A stretch of 64,000 nt of DNA from Albimonas sp963977235 (GCF_963977235.1 NZ_CAXBOD010000001.1:248001-312000); one strand, 5' to 3'; counted from the first letter of the stretch, positions 8,640 to 18,435 are shown. Program-made: numbers and translations. Notes: generated from the letters alone by a model not told the origin.

Positions 8640-10010
8640 TTACTTGCCGATGGTCTTGCGCACGTCCTCGAGGGCGCGGCCGAAGCGGGCGACGATGTCG
8701 ATCGCCTGCTCCTCGGTGGTGATCAGGGGCGGGCAGAAGCAGACGCTGTCGCCCGAGGCGCGCAGGATCACGCCGTGGTCGTGGCCGGCCTTGAACACCG
8801 CCATGCCGACCTTGCCGTAGGGGTCGAACTTCGCCTTGGTGGCCTTGTTGTCGACCAGCTCGACGGCGGCGATCAGGCCGACGCCGCGGACCTCGCCCAC
8901 CATCGGGTGATCGGCGAACTTCGCGAGCTCGCCGCGCATCGCCGCGCCGACGCGGGCGGCGTTGTCGACCAGGTTGCGCTCCTGGATCACCTTGATGTTC
9001 TCGACCCCGACCGCGGTCGCCACCGGGTGGCCCGAGGTGGTGAAGCCGTGGCCGAAGGTGCCGAGCTGCTCGGTCCCGTCGGCGATGCCCTGGTAGATCT
9101 TGTCGGAGAACACGATCGCGGCCAGCGGCTGGTAGGACGAGGTGATCTGCTTGGAGAGCACCAGCACGTCGGGCTGGATGTCGTAGGTCTCGCAGGCGAA
9201 CATCTTGCCGGTGCGCCCGAAGCCGTTGATGACCTCGTCGGCGACCACGAGGATGTCGTACTTGCGGCAGACGGCCTGGACCTTCTGCCAGTAGCCCGCG
9301 GGCGGGACCAGCACGCCGCCGGCGCCGATCACCGGCTCGCCGATGAAGGCGGCGACGGTCTCGGGGCCTTCCTCGAGGATCTTGGCCTCCAGCTCCTCGG
9401 CGAGGCGGGTGGAGAACTCCTCCTCGGTCTCGCCTTCCTCGGCGAAGCGGTAGTGGTGCGGGGTCGAGACGTGCTTCATCTGCGGCAGCGGCAGGTCGAA
9501 GCCGCGGTGGTTCGCCGGCAGGCCGGTCAGCGAGCCCGAGGCGATGGTGATGCCGTGGTAGCCGTTGATCCGCGAGATGAACTTCTTCTTCTCGGGCCGC
9601 CCGATGGCGTTGTTGTAGAACCAGACCATCTTGACGACGGTGTCGTTGGCCTCGGAGCCGGAGTTGGTGAAATGCACCCGGTCGAGGCCGTCGGGGGTCA
9701 TCTTCACCAGCATCTCGGCCAGCTCGACCGCGGGCTCATGAGTCTTGTGGGTGAAGGAGTGGCTGTAGGGCAGGACCTTGAGCTGTGCGATGGCCGCGTC
9801 GACCAGCCGCTTCTCGGAAAAGCCCAGGCCCACGGACCACAGGCCCGACATCGCCTCGATATACTTGTTGCCGGAGTCATCCCACAGGTGGATGCCCTCG
9901 CCCTTCGAGATCACGATCGGTCCGTCGCGCTCATGCGCGCGGGCGTTCGTGTAGGGGTGCAGCAGGTAGGCCAGGTCGCGCGCGGCGGTGGAGTTCGGCA
10001 GCATGTCCAT
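8640..10010 (-). CDS. Class III PLP-dependent aminotransferase (omega-aminotransferase type)
   Basis: 456 aa, typical for omega-amino acid/amine:pyruvate aminotransferases. The substrate-entry region MSGLWSVGLGF, the GSEAND phosphate-cup motif, NGYHGITIASGSLTG, the PLP-interacting Asp in VVADEVINGFGRTG and the Schiff-base lysine in LVLSKQITSSYQPL are all visible. It transfers an amino group from an omega-amine or omega-amino acid to a keto acid in the cytoplasm. It lies 90 nt downstream of HyuB3 on the same strand and is probably the last gene of that transcript, so it may act on the ring-opening product. The start at 10010 has only a weak ribosome site; an in-frame ATG two codons in is equally possible. 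The exact amine donor is unknown. Confidence 0.9.
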   Translation of the reverse strand: MDMLPNSTAARDLAYLLHPYTNARAHERDGPIVISKGEGIHLWDDSGNKYIEAMSGLWSVGLGFSEKRLVDAAIAQLKVLPYSHSFTHKTHEPAVELAEMLVKMTPDGLDRVHFTNSGSEANDTVVKMVWFYNNAIGRPEKKKFISRINGYHGITIASGSLTGLPANHRGFDLPLPQMKHVSTPHHYRFAEEGETEEEFSTRLAEELEAKILEEGPETVAAFIGEPVIGAGGVLVPPAGYWQKVQAVCRKYDILVVADEVINGFGRTGKMFACETYDIQPDVLVLSKQITSSYQPLAAIVFSDKIYQGIADGTEQLGTFGHGFTTSGHPVATAVGVENIKVIQERNLVDNAARVGAAMRGELAKFADHPMVGEVRGVGLIAAVELVDNKATKAKFDPYGKVGMAVFKAGHDHGVILRASGDSVCFCPPLITTEEQAIDIVARFGRALEDVRKTIGK

Positions 10011-10100
10011 CGGTTTCGTCCATTCAGCTTGGGACCCGCGCGGGCCGAGCCGGCGCGGAAATCGGACAGGGCGGGAGGACCCTCTCCAGGGGCACCCTAG

Positions 10101-11816
10101 TCACGCAGACGCCGCGGCGACAGGGTCGAGGCGCACGCCGTAGGTGCGTTCGGCCTCCTCGGGGGTGATCCAGCCGTCGAGGATGTCGTCGATCACCGCC
10201 TGGCGGTCGCGCTCGGCCGGGTCGCCCCAGCCGCCGCCGCCGGGCGAGGAGATGCGGATCCGGTCGCCGCTCGCGATCGGCACGTTGGCGAATTTCGAGG
10301 GGCTGGGCTTGCCGTAGAGCTCGCTGACCGTCTTCCAGTCGCCGCCCGAGGCGGGGGTGACCATCAGCAGTTCGGCCCGCCCCCCTTCCTTGCCGCCGTG
10401 GATGCCCCAGGGGGACATCTTCTGGCGGTCGGACATGTAGGAATAGGTCATCGGCGTCTGCGCGGTCAGGGTCTTGGAGATCGAGTGCCCGCCGCGGTGC
10501 TTGCCGGCGCCGCCCGATCCCTCGACGAGCTTGAATTCCTCGACGTGGAAGGGGAAGCGGTATTCGAAGACCTCGACGGGGATGTGGGGGCAGTTGCCGT
10601 TGATCCCGCCGACCGCGTCGTTGCCGTCGGCGAAGGCCCGCCCGCCCCAGCCCACCGGGGTCAGGTCGTAGCAGCAGAAGAACTCTCCGGTCTCGGGGTC
10701 GGTCCCGCCGAACAGGAAGTTGGAGTGCGAGGCCCCGTCGGTGGCCGCCGAGCGGGATTTCAGCGCCGGCGCGAGCGCCCCCATCACGGTGTTGGCGATC
10801 CGGCAGTGAGTCTCGGTGTTGCCGCCCACGCAGGGGGCGGGATAGTCGACGTTGACCACGGTCGAGGGCGGCGCGATCACCTTGATCGGGCGGAAACAGC
10901 CGGAGTTCTTGGGGATCGAGGCGTCGGTCAGCTGCAGGATGGCGTTGTAGGCCGCGCCCCAGGCGACGCCGAGCGTGGCGTTCACCGGGCCTTTCGCCTG
11001 CGGGTCCGAGCCGTGGTAGTCGACAATCAGCCCGTCGCCCTTCACGTGGACGGTGACGTTGATCTTGTAGGGTTTGTCCTCGATCCCGTCGTCTTCCATC
11101 CAGTCGTGGAAGGTGTAGGTCCCGTCGGGGATCTCGGCGATCTCGGCGCGCATCCGGCGTTCGGAGTAGTCCATCAGGGCGGCGACATGCTCGCGGAAGC
11201 CTTCGACGCCGTGCTTGCGGGCGAGCGCCTCCATCCGCCGCTCGCCGAGGTCGACCGAGGCGATCATGGCGCGGTAGTCGCCGTAGTTGAACCGCGGGGT
11301 GCGCACGTTGGCGAGCATCAGGCGCCAGACGTCGTCGTTGTCCTTGCCGGCGCGCTTGATCTTCACGGGGGGGACGCGGAGGCCCTCGTGGAAGATCTCG
11401 GTCGCCTCGCCGGGGAAGCCCGCGGGGGCCATGCCGCCGACTTCGGCGACGTGGCCGATGGCGACGGAGAAGCCGATGAGCGCGCCGTCCACAAACACCG
11501 GCTTGAAGAACGTGTGCTCGGGCGTGTGCAGGCCGCCGCGGTAGGGGTCGTTGTGGACGATGACGTCGCCGGGCTCGAGATCCTCGATGTCGATCTCCTG
11601 CACGCAGGAGCGGAGCAGCAGCGGCATGCCGCCGATCATCGAGGGGCAGAAGTCGCCGGTGGCCACCAGCTCTCCGGTCGGCAGCGCCAGGCCGCAGGTG
11701 AAGTCGAGGCTCTCGGAGAAGATGGTGGAATAGGAGGTGCGCATCAGCGTCACCCCCATGTCGCGGCAGATCGAGACCAGGATGCCGCCCACGATGTTGA
11801 GGGAAACCATGTCCAT
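10101..11816 (-). CDS. hyuB: Hydantoinase B/oxoprolinase family subunit (pair 3)
   Basis: 571 aa from ATG at 11816, which has AAGGAG 8 nt upstream. A GTG at 11825 that overlaps the HyuA3 stop (GTGA) is in frame, but would place that ribosome site too close to it. The family motif reads HNDPYRGGLHTPEH, followed by a VAIGHVAEVGGMAP segment; GGGGWGDP near the C-terminus is the family's glycine-rich end. It is translationally coupled to HyuA3 and is the third of four HyuB types in the window. Its operon (Liv importer, class IV aminotransferase, HyuA3, HyuB3, class III aminotransferase) suggests import and ring opening of a compound whose product is transaminated. Confidence 0.9.
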   Translation of the reverse strand: MDMVSLNIVGGILVSICRDMGVTLMRTSYSTIFSESLDFTCGLALPTGELVATGDFCPSMIGGMPLLLRSCVQEIDIEDLEPGDVIVHNDPYRGGLHTPEHTFFKPVFVDGALIGFSVAIGHVAEVGGMAPAGFPGEATEIFHEGLRVPPVKIKRAGKDNDDVWRLMLANVRTPRFNYGDYRAMIASVDLGERRMEALARKHGVEGFREHVAALMDYSERRMRAEIAEIPDGTYTFHDWMEDDGIEDKPYKINVTVHVKGDGLIVDYHGSDPQAKGPVNATLGVAWGAAYNAILQLTDASIPKNSGCFRPIKVIAPPSTVVNVDYPAPCVGGNTETHCRIANTVMGALAPALKSRSAATDGASHSNFLFGGTDPETGEFFCCYDLTPVGWGGRAFADGNDAVGGINGNCPHIPVEVFEYRFPFHVEEFKLVEGSGGAGKHRGGHSISKTLTAQTPMTYSYMSDRQKMSPWGIHGGKEGGRAELLMVTPASGGDWKTVSELYGKPSPSKFANVPIASGDRIRISSPGGGGWGDPAERDRQAVIDDILDGWITPEEAERTYGVRLDPVAAASA

Positions 11817-11821
11817 GGGGA

Positions 11822-13846
11822 TCACTCCTTGGCGGTGACGATGAGGTTGCCGTAGGCGTCGACCTCGAGGCGCTTGCCCGGGTCGACGACGGTGACGGAG
11901 GCGTCCTCCTCGACCAGCGCGGGGCCGTCGAGGGTCTGGCCGGCCTTCAGCGCGGCGCGGGTGTAGACCGCCGAGTCCGCCCAGCCGTCGCGGAAGTAGA
12001 CGGGGCGGGAGGAGGCGGCGACGGGGGCCTCGGTCGAGGCCTCGATCTGCGGCAGCGTCAGCTCTCCGGTCGAGGCGACGCCGGTGACCATGAAGTTCAC
12101 GATCTCCATTTGGTCGTCGAGGCGGAAGCCGAAGCGGGCCTCGTGCAGCTCGTGGAACTCGGCGTAGATCTGGGCGACCTCGGCCTCGGTGAAGTCGCGG
12201 GCGCGGATCGGCAGCTCCAGCTCGTAGTTCTGGCCGAGGTAGCGCATGTCGATGGCGCAGGAGATCGAGGGGTTTTCATGCCCCTGGGCGGCGAGTTCGG
12301 CCTGGCATTCGGCGATCAGGGTGGCCAGCGCCTCCTTCGCTCGCGCCGCGTCGAAGGCGCGGGAGTTGAGCTGCACGGTCCGGTAGCGGTCCACCCGGGC
12401 GTCGGCCATGGTGAAGCCGAAGGCGGAGAACTGGCCGGGGAAGTTGGGCGAGAGGCCGCGGGGGATCGAGGCGTCGTCCATCAGGTCGGAGATGTGCAGC
12501 GGCCCCGCGCCGCCGAAGGCGACCAGCGTGAAGTCGCGGGGGTCGAGGCCCTGTTCCGTCAGCACCGTGTGCAGCGCGCCGACCATGTTGTTGTTGGCGA
12601 TGCGCAGGATCGAGAGGGCGGCGTCCTCGAGCCCCACCCCCAGCGTCTCGGCGATGGGCTGGACGGCGGCGCGGGCGGCGGCCTCGTCGAGCTTCATCTC
12701 GCCGCCGAGGAAGTTCGAGGCGGAGATGCGGCCCAGCACCAGGTTCGCGTCGGTGACGGTCGGCAGGGTTCCGCCCTGGCCGTAGCAGGCGGGGCCGGGG
12801 GTGGCGCCGGCCGATTCCGGGCCCACCACCAGCATCCCGCCCGCGTCGATGCGCGCGATCGAGCCGCCGCCGGCGCCGATGGTGCGGATGTCGATCATCG
12901 GGACCTGGATGGGGCGGCCCCACTCGATCTCGAAGTCGGTGGTGAAGCGCTCCTTGCCGTTGACCACAGTGGACACGTCGGTCGACGTGCCGCCCATGTC
13001 GAAGGTCACGAGGTTGTCCATGCCCAGAAGCTGGGCGATGCGCTTGGCCGCGATCACCCCGCCGGTGGGGCCGGACATGGCGATCTGGATGGGGCTGTCG
13101 GCGACCTGCCGGGCCTCCATCTCGCCGCCGTTCGAGCGCATGACCACGAGGCGGGCGTCGACGCCCTCGGCCTCGAGGCGGGACTTCATCGAGCCGATGC
13201 GGTCCTTCACGACCGGCTTGATGAAGGCGTCGCAGATGGTGGTGGAGGAGCGGAAGTGCTCCTTCCACTTGGGCAGGACCTCGTAGGAGATCGAGACGGG
13301 CAGGTCGGGGGCCTCTTCGGCGAAGATCGCCTTGATGCGCTGCTCGTGGTCGGGGGTGAGGTAGGAGTGCAGGGTCATCACCGCGACCGCGCCGATCTCG
13401 GGCTCGGCGGCGATCTTGCGGGCGACCTCGCGGACCTGGTCCTCGTCGAGCGGGCTCAGGATCTCGCCCGAGGGGCCGACGCGCTCGGACACCTCGTAGG
13501 CGTCGCGGCGCTTGAGGAAGGGTTTCGGCTTGATCCAGCCGAGGTCGTAGTGGTGGCGGCGGTCGCCGCGCATGATGAAGGGGATGTCGCGGAAGCCGGC
13601 GGTGGTGACGTAGGCCACCCGGGCGCCCTTGCCTTCCAGCAGCGCGTTGGTGGCGACCGTGGTGCCCAGCCGGATGCCCGAGATCTCGGACTGCTTGCCG
13701 AAGCTGCGCAGGCCGGTCATCACGCCCTCGGACGGGTCCGCGGGGGTGGAGAGGTTCTTCCAGGCGCGCAGCTCGCCGGAGGCCTCGTCGTAGACGACGA
13801 AGTCCGTGAACGTGCCGCCGATGTCGACGCCGAGACGGTAGGACAT
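11822..13846 (-). CDS. hyuA: Hydantoinase A/oxoprolinase family subunit (pair 3)
   Basis: 674 aa. VDIGGTFTDF (residues 7-16), GTTVATNALLEGKGARVAY and DMGGTSTDVS identify the ATP-binding HyuA subunit; HFRSSTTICDAFIKP is its version of the helix before the second actin-like lobe. AAGGAG is 7 nt before the ATG. It lies 19 nt downstream of the class IV aminotransferase gene and runs into HyuB3, so it belongs to the liv-aminotransferase-hyuAB transcript. The substrate is unknown; the pairing with an aminotransferase related to D-amino acid and (R)-amine enzymes makes a substituted hydantoin or lactam attractive, but this is inference. Confidence 0.91.
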   Translation of the reverse strand: MSYRLGVDIGGTFTDFVVYDEASGELRAWKNLSTPADPSEGVMTGLRSFGKQSEISGIRLGTTVATNALLEGKGARVAYVTTAGFRDIPFIMRGDRRHHYDLGWIKPKPFLKRRDAYEVSERVGPSGEILSPLDEDQVREVARKIAAEPEIGAVAVMTLHSYLTPDHEQRIKAIFAEEAPDLPVSISYEVLPKWKEHFRSSTTICDAFIKPVVKDRIGSMKSRLEAEGVDARLVVMRSNGGEMEARQVADSPIQIAMSGPTGGVIAAKRIAQLLGMDNLVTFDMGGTSTDVSTVVNGKERFTTDFEIEWGRPIQVPMIDIRTIGAGGGSIARIDAGGMLVVGPESAGATPGPACYGQGGTLPTVTDANLVLGRISASNFLGGEMKLDEAAARAAVQPIAETLGVGLEDAALSILRIANNNMVGALHTVLTEQGLDPRDFTLVAFGGAGPLHISDLMDDASIPRGLSPNFPGQFSAFGFTMADARVDRYRTVQLNSRAFDAARAKEALATLIAECQAELAAQGHENPSISCAIDMRYLGQNYELELPIRARDFTEAEVAQIYAEFHELHEARFGFRLDDQMEIVNFMVTGVASTGELTLPQIEASTEAPVAASSRPVYFRDGWADSAVYTRAALKAGQTLDGPALVEEDASVTVVDPGKRLEVDAYGNLIVTAKE

Positions 13847-13865
13847 GGGGGGACTCCTTGGCGGA

Positions 13866-14819
13866 TCAGGCGGGGGTGGGCTCGGCCGCGGCCGAGTAGT
13901 CGACGGGGGTGGCGTGCCAGCCCTCGGCGCGCTTCTCCCAGAAGCGGTCGAGCAGGCGGCGCGAGATCGGGCCGGGGCGGTCGTTGGCCATGATCCGCCC
14001 GTCGATGCGGCTGGCGGGCATGATCCCGCCGGCGGTGGTGCAGGTGAAGATCTCGTCGGCCTCGCGGAATTCCTCGGCCGGGATCTCGCGGACCTCCAGT
14101 TTCAGGCCGGCCTCCTCGCACAGCTCCATGACCGAGAGGCGGGTAATGCCGTCGAGCCCGCCGCGGACCGGGGTCGAGACGACGCCGTCGGTCACCGAGA
14201 AGACGTTGAAGCCCGGCCCTTCGGTGATGTTGCCGGCGAGGTCGGGGAGGATGGCGAAGTCGGCCTCGACCTCGAGCGCCTCGAACTGGGCGCGGGTGAG
14301 GTCGCCCCAATGAAAATTCTTGGCCCGGGGCTCGACGCATTCGGGGGGGATGCGGGGGGTTTTCGAGATCATCAGGTGCATGCCCCGCTCGATCATCTCG
14401 GGGGGCGCGACCCAGACCCAGGGGATCGCCATGGCGATGGTGTAGGCGGGCACGAAGGCGGGGTGGCGGGGCTGGCCGGGGACGGGGACGCCACGCAGGC
14501 ACTCCATCGACACGTAGGCCGAGCGCAGGCCGGAGAGGGCGACGACGCGGTGGAGGATGGCGCGCAGGTCCTCGTCGGTTTCCTTCGGGGTCATGTGCAG
14601 CTCGGCGCGGGAGGCGCGGAAGCGGGTCAGGTGGTCGTCGAGGCGGAAGAAGTTCCCCTCCCACACGCCGACCACGTCGTAGGTGACGTCGGAGCGGCGG
14701 TAGCCCCAGTGGGTGATCGGGACCGAGGCCTCGGCGACGGGCATGTAGCGCCCGTCGACATAGGCGGCGCCGGCGGAGAAGTCGGGCATGGGGGCGTCCT
14801 GGGTCATCGGGGGTGTCAT
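13866..14819 (-). CDS. Class IV PLP-dependent aminotransferase (D-amino acid / (R)-amine type fold)
   Basis: 317 aa. Class IV landmarks are in order: YGY-like THWGYRRSDVTYD, the Schiff-base lysine in EPRAKNFHWGDLT, then ITEGPGFNVFSV and RGGLDGITRLSV. Members include D-amino acid aminotransferases, (R)-selective amine transaminases, branched-chain aminotransferases and aminodeoxychorismate lyase; the second set of motifs favours the first two groups, but I cannot decide. The ATG at 14819 overlaps the livM stop by 4 nt (translational coupling). An internal ATG at 14789 with AGGA 7 nt upstream is an alternative start that removes ten residues. It lies between the Liv importer and HyuA3, which ties transport, transamination and ring opening together. 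Confidence 0.88.
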   Translation of the reverse strand: MTPPMTQDAPMPDFSAGAAYVDGRYMPVAEASVPITHWGYRRSDVTYDVVGVWEGNFFRLDDHLTRFRASRAELHMTPKETDEDLRAILHRVVALSGLRSAYVSMECLRGVPVPGQPRHPAFVPAYTIAMAIPWVWVAPPEMIERGMHLMISKTPRIPPECVEPRAKNFHWGDLTRAQFEALEVEADFAILPDLAGNITEGPGFNVFSVTDGVVSTPVRGGLDGITRLSVMELCEEAGLKLEVREIPAEEFREADEIFTCTTAGGIMPASRIDGRIMANDRPGPISRRLLDRFWEKRAEGWHATPVDYSAAAEPTPA

Positions 14820-15877
14820 TCAGCGGGGGCGGTCCGGGCCGCCTCTGGCGCGGCGGGGGCGGGGGCGGGGCGGCGGCCGAACAGCTTCAGCTCTCGCCCG
14901 CCCGCCAGGCCCGTGGGGCGCAGCACCAGGATCAGGGCCATCAGGATGCCGAGCCCCAGCTCCTGGCTGCCGGGGGGGAGGGTGAGGGGGCCCATCTCGC
15001 CCCGCTCGAACATGCGCAGGAACTCGACGATCACGGTGACGCCGATCACGCCGATGACCGCGCCGGTCAGCGAGGACATGCCGCCGACCACCAGCATCGC
15101 CAGCGTGATGAAGGTCAGCCCGAGGTAGAACGGGTCCACCGTCAGGATGCCGAGGAACTGGGCGTAGAGCCCGCCGCCCAGCCCCACGAGCGCCGCCGAC
15201 AGCACGAAGGCCCCCAGCCGCGCCTTGACCAGCCCGATGCCCGAGGCCTGCGCCGCGACCGGATCGTCGCGCGTGGCCCGCAGCATCAGCCCGTGGCGCG
15301 AGATCTGGTAGAGCCAGGCCGCCACCACCGCGACGGCGGCGAAGGCCCAGGCGACCCAGGGGCCGACCACGGTGGGAATGCCGATGATCGAGCTGACGCC
15401 CGCCGTCCAGCTGTCCCAGTTGGCGTAGACCGAGTTGGTGATCATCAGGACGGCGAAGGTGGCGATCGAGCAGGCGATGCCCCCCAGCCGGGTGATCGCT
15501 CCGCCCAGCAGCAGGCCCACGAAGGCCGGCAGGATCGCCGAGCCGGCCATCGCGACCAGGAACGGATACTGCGTCCCCTGCAGCCAGCCCGGCAGGCCCG
15601 AGAGCATGATCTGCTTGAACGTCGGCTCGGCGGTCATCCAGGCCGCGGCGTAGGCGCCGATGCACATGAACGAGATGTGGCCGAAGCTGATGATGCCCGA
15701 GTTGCCGATGAACACGTAGAGGCCCACGACGACGACCACGCGGATCATCATCTCGGCGATGGTGGTGGCCATCGCGTCCGAGCCGGTCAGCGCGGCCAGC
15801 CCCGCCACGGCGGCCAGAAGCGCGATCAGCAGCGCCGGGGTCTGCATCTGTCGGAGGTTGAGGAGGATGCGGTCCAT
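14816..15877 (-). CDS. livM: Branched-chain-amino-acid-type ABC transporter permease LivM
   Basis: 353 aa from ATG at 15877 (MDRILLNLRQMQ), chosen because GGAG is 7 nt upstream and the protein then has the normal LivM length; the open frame extends further but without family similarity. About ten hydrophobic segments are visible, with the LivM signature GNSGIISFGHISFMCIGAY. It is one of the two membrane subunits of an inner-membrane importer of the hydrophobic amino acid uptake (HAAT) family, which also takes urea and short amides. The gene starts 17 nt after the livH stop and overlaps the aminotransferase start. Confidence 0.93.
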   Translation of the reverse strand: MDRILLNLRQMQTPALLIALLAAVAGLAALTGSDAMATTIAEMMIRVVVVVGLYVFIGNSGIISFGHISFMCIGAYAAAWMTAEPTFKQIMLSGLPGWLQGTQYPFLVAMAGSAILPAFVGLLLGGAITRLGGIACSIATFAVLMITNSVYANWDSWTAGVSSIIGIPTVVGPWVAWAFAAVAVVAAWLYQISRHGLMLRATRDDPVAAQASGIGLVKARLGAFVLSAALVGLGGGLYAQFLGILTVDPFYLGLTFITLAMLVVGGMSSLTGAVIGVIGVTVIVEFLRMFERGEMGPLTLPPGSQELGLGILMALILVLRPTGLAGGRELKLFGRRPAPAPAAPEAARTAPAE

Positions 15878-15894
15878 GGGTGTCTCCTTCCCGC

Positions 15895-16809
15895 TCAGAC
15901 GCGTTCGACGACGTTGCGCGCGGGGATCAGGCCCTGGGGCCGGAACAGCAGCACCAGGATCACGATCGCGAAGGCGAAGGCGTCGCGGAACACGCGCAGG
16001 TCGGGGGGCAGGTAGGCCTGGAGCATGGTGACGATGAAGCCGATGGCGAAGCCGCCGGCCACCGCGCCGGGCAGCGAGCCCATGCCGCCGACCACCACCG
16101 CCACGAAGGCGAAGAGCGCCAGCGGCACGCCCATGGTGTGGCTGAGCGAGCCGGACTGGGTGACGTAGAGAAGCCCCACCGCCGCGGCGAGGATGCCCGA
16201 GATCGCGAACGCGATGCCGATCACGAAGTTGCCCTTCACGCCGAGATACTGGGCCATGCGGAAGTCCTCGGCCGCCGCGCGCATCTGCACGCCGTAGCGG
16301 GTTCGCGAGAGGAACAGGCTCAGCCCGACCATCAGCGCGAGGGTGACCGCCACCGTGATCACCTGCAGCAGCGGCACCCGCAGGTCGCCGACCTGGATCT
16401 GCTGGTTGGCCGCCCCCCACAGGTTGATCGCCTTGGGCCGCGAGCCGTAGATCATCAGGATGCCGTTCTGGATGATGTAGCTGACCGCGAACGAGGCGAT
16501 CATCAGCGTCGGCGTGGTGGCCTTGCGCAGCGGGCGGAAGGCCGCGAAGTCGGTGACCAGCGCCAGCACGATCACGATCACCGCGATCGAGGGCAGCAGG
16601 AACAGGATGTTGAAATCGCCGATGAACATCCGCGCGGTGACGTCGACCGAGGGCACGATCAGCGCGTAGGCCGCCACCGAGATCAGGTCCCCGTGCGCGA
16701 GGTTGATCAGCCGCAGGATGCCGAACAGCAGCCCGATGCCGAGCGCGGTCAGCGCATAGAGCCCGCCCAGCGACAGCGCGTCGATGAGGTTCTGGATGAA
16801 GCCGATCAT
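15895..16809 (-). CDS. livH: Branched-chain-amino-acid-type ABC transporter permease LivH
   Basis: 304 aa, normal for LivH, with eight or so membrane segments and the family segment LYALTALGIGLLFGILRLINLAHGD near the N-terminus (residues about 15-40). It pairs with LivM to form the membrane channel of the HAAT-family importer. Its ATG overlaps the livF stop by 4 nt, so translation is coupled. The C-terminus ends in the usual LLFRPQGLIP element. Substrate specificity rests with the binding protein at 18700-19905, not here. Confidence 0.94.
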   Translation of the reverse strand: MIGFIQNLIDALSLGGLYALTALGIGLLFGILRLINLAHGDLISVAAYALIVPSVDVTARMFIGDFNILFLLPSIAVIVIVLALVTDFAAFRPLRKATTPTLMIASFAVSYIIQNGILMIYGSRPKAINLWGAANQQIQVGDLRVPLLQVITVAVTLALMVGLSLFLSRTRYGVQMRAAAEDFRMAQYLGVKGNFVIGIAFAISGILAAAVGLLYVTQSGSLSHTMGVPLALFAFVAVVVGGMGSLPGAVAGGFAIGFIVTMLQAYLPPDLRVFRDAFAFAIVILVLLFRPQGLIPARNVVERV

Positions 16810-17585
16810 GCCGCGCCTCCCTGTGACTGGGCCTGGGTCTGGATGGGGGCGGCCGCGGCGGGCGCGGCCTTCTCGAAGCCGAAATAGGCGTGGCGGATGG
16901 CCTCGCCGTCGGCGAGCTCGGCCGCGGTTCCCGCGAGGCGGATCTCTCCGGCGCGCAGCACGTTCACCCGGTCGGCGAACTTCAGCACCCGGTTCGAGGA
17001 CTGCTCGTTGATCACCAGGGTCAGGCCCTCGGTCTTCCGCAGCTCGAGCAGGATCTCGTAGATCTGGTCGACGATCCTGGGGGCGAGGCCCAGGCTCGGC
17101 TCATCGACCAGCAGCAGGCGGGGGCGGGTCATCACCGCGCGGGCGACGGCGAGCATCTGCTGCTCCCCGCCCGAGAGGCGGCCGGCGGGGAAGTCGATGC
17201 GCTCCGCGAGGCGCGGCAGGAGGGCGAGGATCCGCTCGCGGTCGCGGGCGATCTCGGCCCTGTCGCTGCGCATGTAGGCGCCGAGCACCAGGTTCTCGGC
17301 CACGGTGAGGGAGCCGAAGATGTGCCGGCCCTCGGGCACCAGGCTGACGCCGAGCGCCGCGATCCTGTCGGGGGGCATGCCCAGGATCGGCTTGCCGTCG
17401 TAGCGGACCTCGCCCTTGTAGGGGCGCACGCCGCCGGCGACGGCCGCGAGCGTGGTCGACTTGCCTGCGCCGTTGGGGCCGATGATGCAGACGACCTCGC
17501 CTTCCTCGACAGTCAGGTCGAGGCCGCGCAGGGCCACCATGTCGCCGTAGCGGACGTGGATGTCCTCGATCTCGAGAAGCGCCAT
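16806..17585 (-). CDS. livF: ABC transporter ATPase LivF
   Basis: 259 aa from ATG at 17585 (MALLEIEDIHVRYG), with GGAGG 6 nt upstream; an upstream ATG at 17603 lies inside livG and is less likely. Walker A GPNGAGKSTT, signature LSGGEQQMLAVARA and Walker B LLLVDEPSLGLAP are intact, and the short LivF-type C-terminus is followed by an unusual Ala/Gln-rich tail of about 20 residues. It drives the importer together with LivG. It overlaps livH by 4 nt. Confidence 0.95.
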   Translation of the reverse strand: MALLEIEDIHVRYGDMVALRGLDLTVEEGEVVCIIGPNGAGKSTTLAAVAGGVRPYKGEVRYDGKPILGMPPDRIAALGVSLVPEGRHIFGSLTVAENLVLGAYMRSDRAEIARDRERILALLPRLAERIDFPAGRLSGGEQQMLAVARAVMTRPRLLLVDEPSLGLAPRIVDQIYEILLELRKTEGLTLVINEQSSNRVLKFADRVNVLRAGEIRLAGTAAELADGEAIRHAYFGFEKAAPAAAAPIQTQAQSQGGAA

Positions 17586-17586
17586 C

Positions 17587-18363
17587 TCAGGCCTCCATTC
17601 CAAGGTAGGCGGCCATCACCTCCTCGTGGCGCTGGATCGCCGCGGGGACGTCCTCGGCGAGCGTCCTGCCGCCGTCGAGCACGTGGATCCGGTCGCAGAT
17701 GCCCATCACCACGCGCATGTTGTGTTCGATCAGCAGGACGCCGCAGACGAAGGCCTTGGGGATCGCGGCGACGATCTCCATCAGGTCCTCGCACTCGCTG
17801 TCGGACATGCCCGCGGCGGGCTCGTCGAGCAGCACGAAGGCGGGCGAGAGCATCATCGCCCGGGCGATGCCCAGCCGGCGCTGGTCGGTGTAGGCGAGCG
17901 CCGAGGCGGGGGCGCCGGCCTTGTCGCCGAGGCCGATCCAGTCCAGCAGCTCGCGCGCGTCGGCCTGGGCGGCGCGGCGCGACTGGCCAAGGCCCACGCC
18001 GGTGACCTCGACGTTGTCGAGCACCGACATCTCGGCGAACAGGCGCCCGGCCTGGAAGGTGCGGGCGATGCCGTGGCGGCGAAACTCGGGCGGGGACCAG
18101 GCCGAGGCGTCGGCGTCGCCGACCAGCACCCGCCCCTCGGTCGGTTTCTGAAAGCCGGTCAGGCAGTTGACGAGCGTGGTCTTGCCCGCGCCGTTGGGGC
18201 CGATCAGGCCGAAGATCTCATGGCGCTGCATCGCCAGCGAAACCTCGGAGATCGCGGCGAGACCCTGGAAGCGGACGGTCAGCGACTCGACGGCCAGGGT
18301 GGCGTCGTCGGTGGCGCCGGGCCGGTCGAGCGGCGGCGCATGTCGGGCGGGGGGGGCCTTCAT
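17587..18363 (-). CDS. livG: ABC transporter ATPase LivG
   Basis: 258 aa from ATG at 18363, which has GGAG six nt upstream; the ATG two codons earlier would have the ribosome site abutting it. Walker A GPNGAGKTTL, a LivG-type long switch region, a degenerate signature (ALAYTDQRRLGIARAMM in place of LSGGQ) and Walker B FVLLDEPAAGM are visible. The signature is unusual: LivG normally has LPYGxQRRLEIARAL, and the Tyr-Thr-Asp-Gln form is a mild variant of that. It forms the heteromeric ATPase with LivF. One nucleotide separates its stop from the livF ATG. Confidence 0.93.
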   Translation of the reverse strand: MKAPPARHAPPLDRPGATDDATLAVESLTVRFQGLAAISEVSLAMQRHEIFGLIGPNGAGKTTLVNCLTGFQKPTEGRVLVGDADASAWSPPEFRRHGIARTFQAGRLFAEMSVLDNVEVTGVGLGQSRRAAQADARELLDWIGLGDKAGAPASALAYTDQRRLGIARAMMLSPAFVLLDEPAAGMSDSECEDLMEIVAAIPKAFVCGVLLIEHNMRVVMGICDRIHVLDGGRTLAEDVPAAIQRHEEVMAAYLGMEA

Positions 18364-18435
18364 GACCATCTCCTGCGGGGCGCGGCCGGTCCGCGGGGCG
18401 CCGGCGGGGGCGCGCGGCCGGGACGCGGAGGGCGC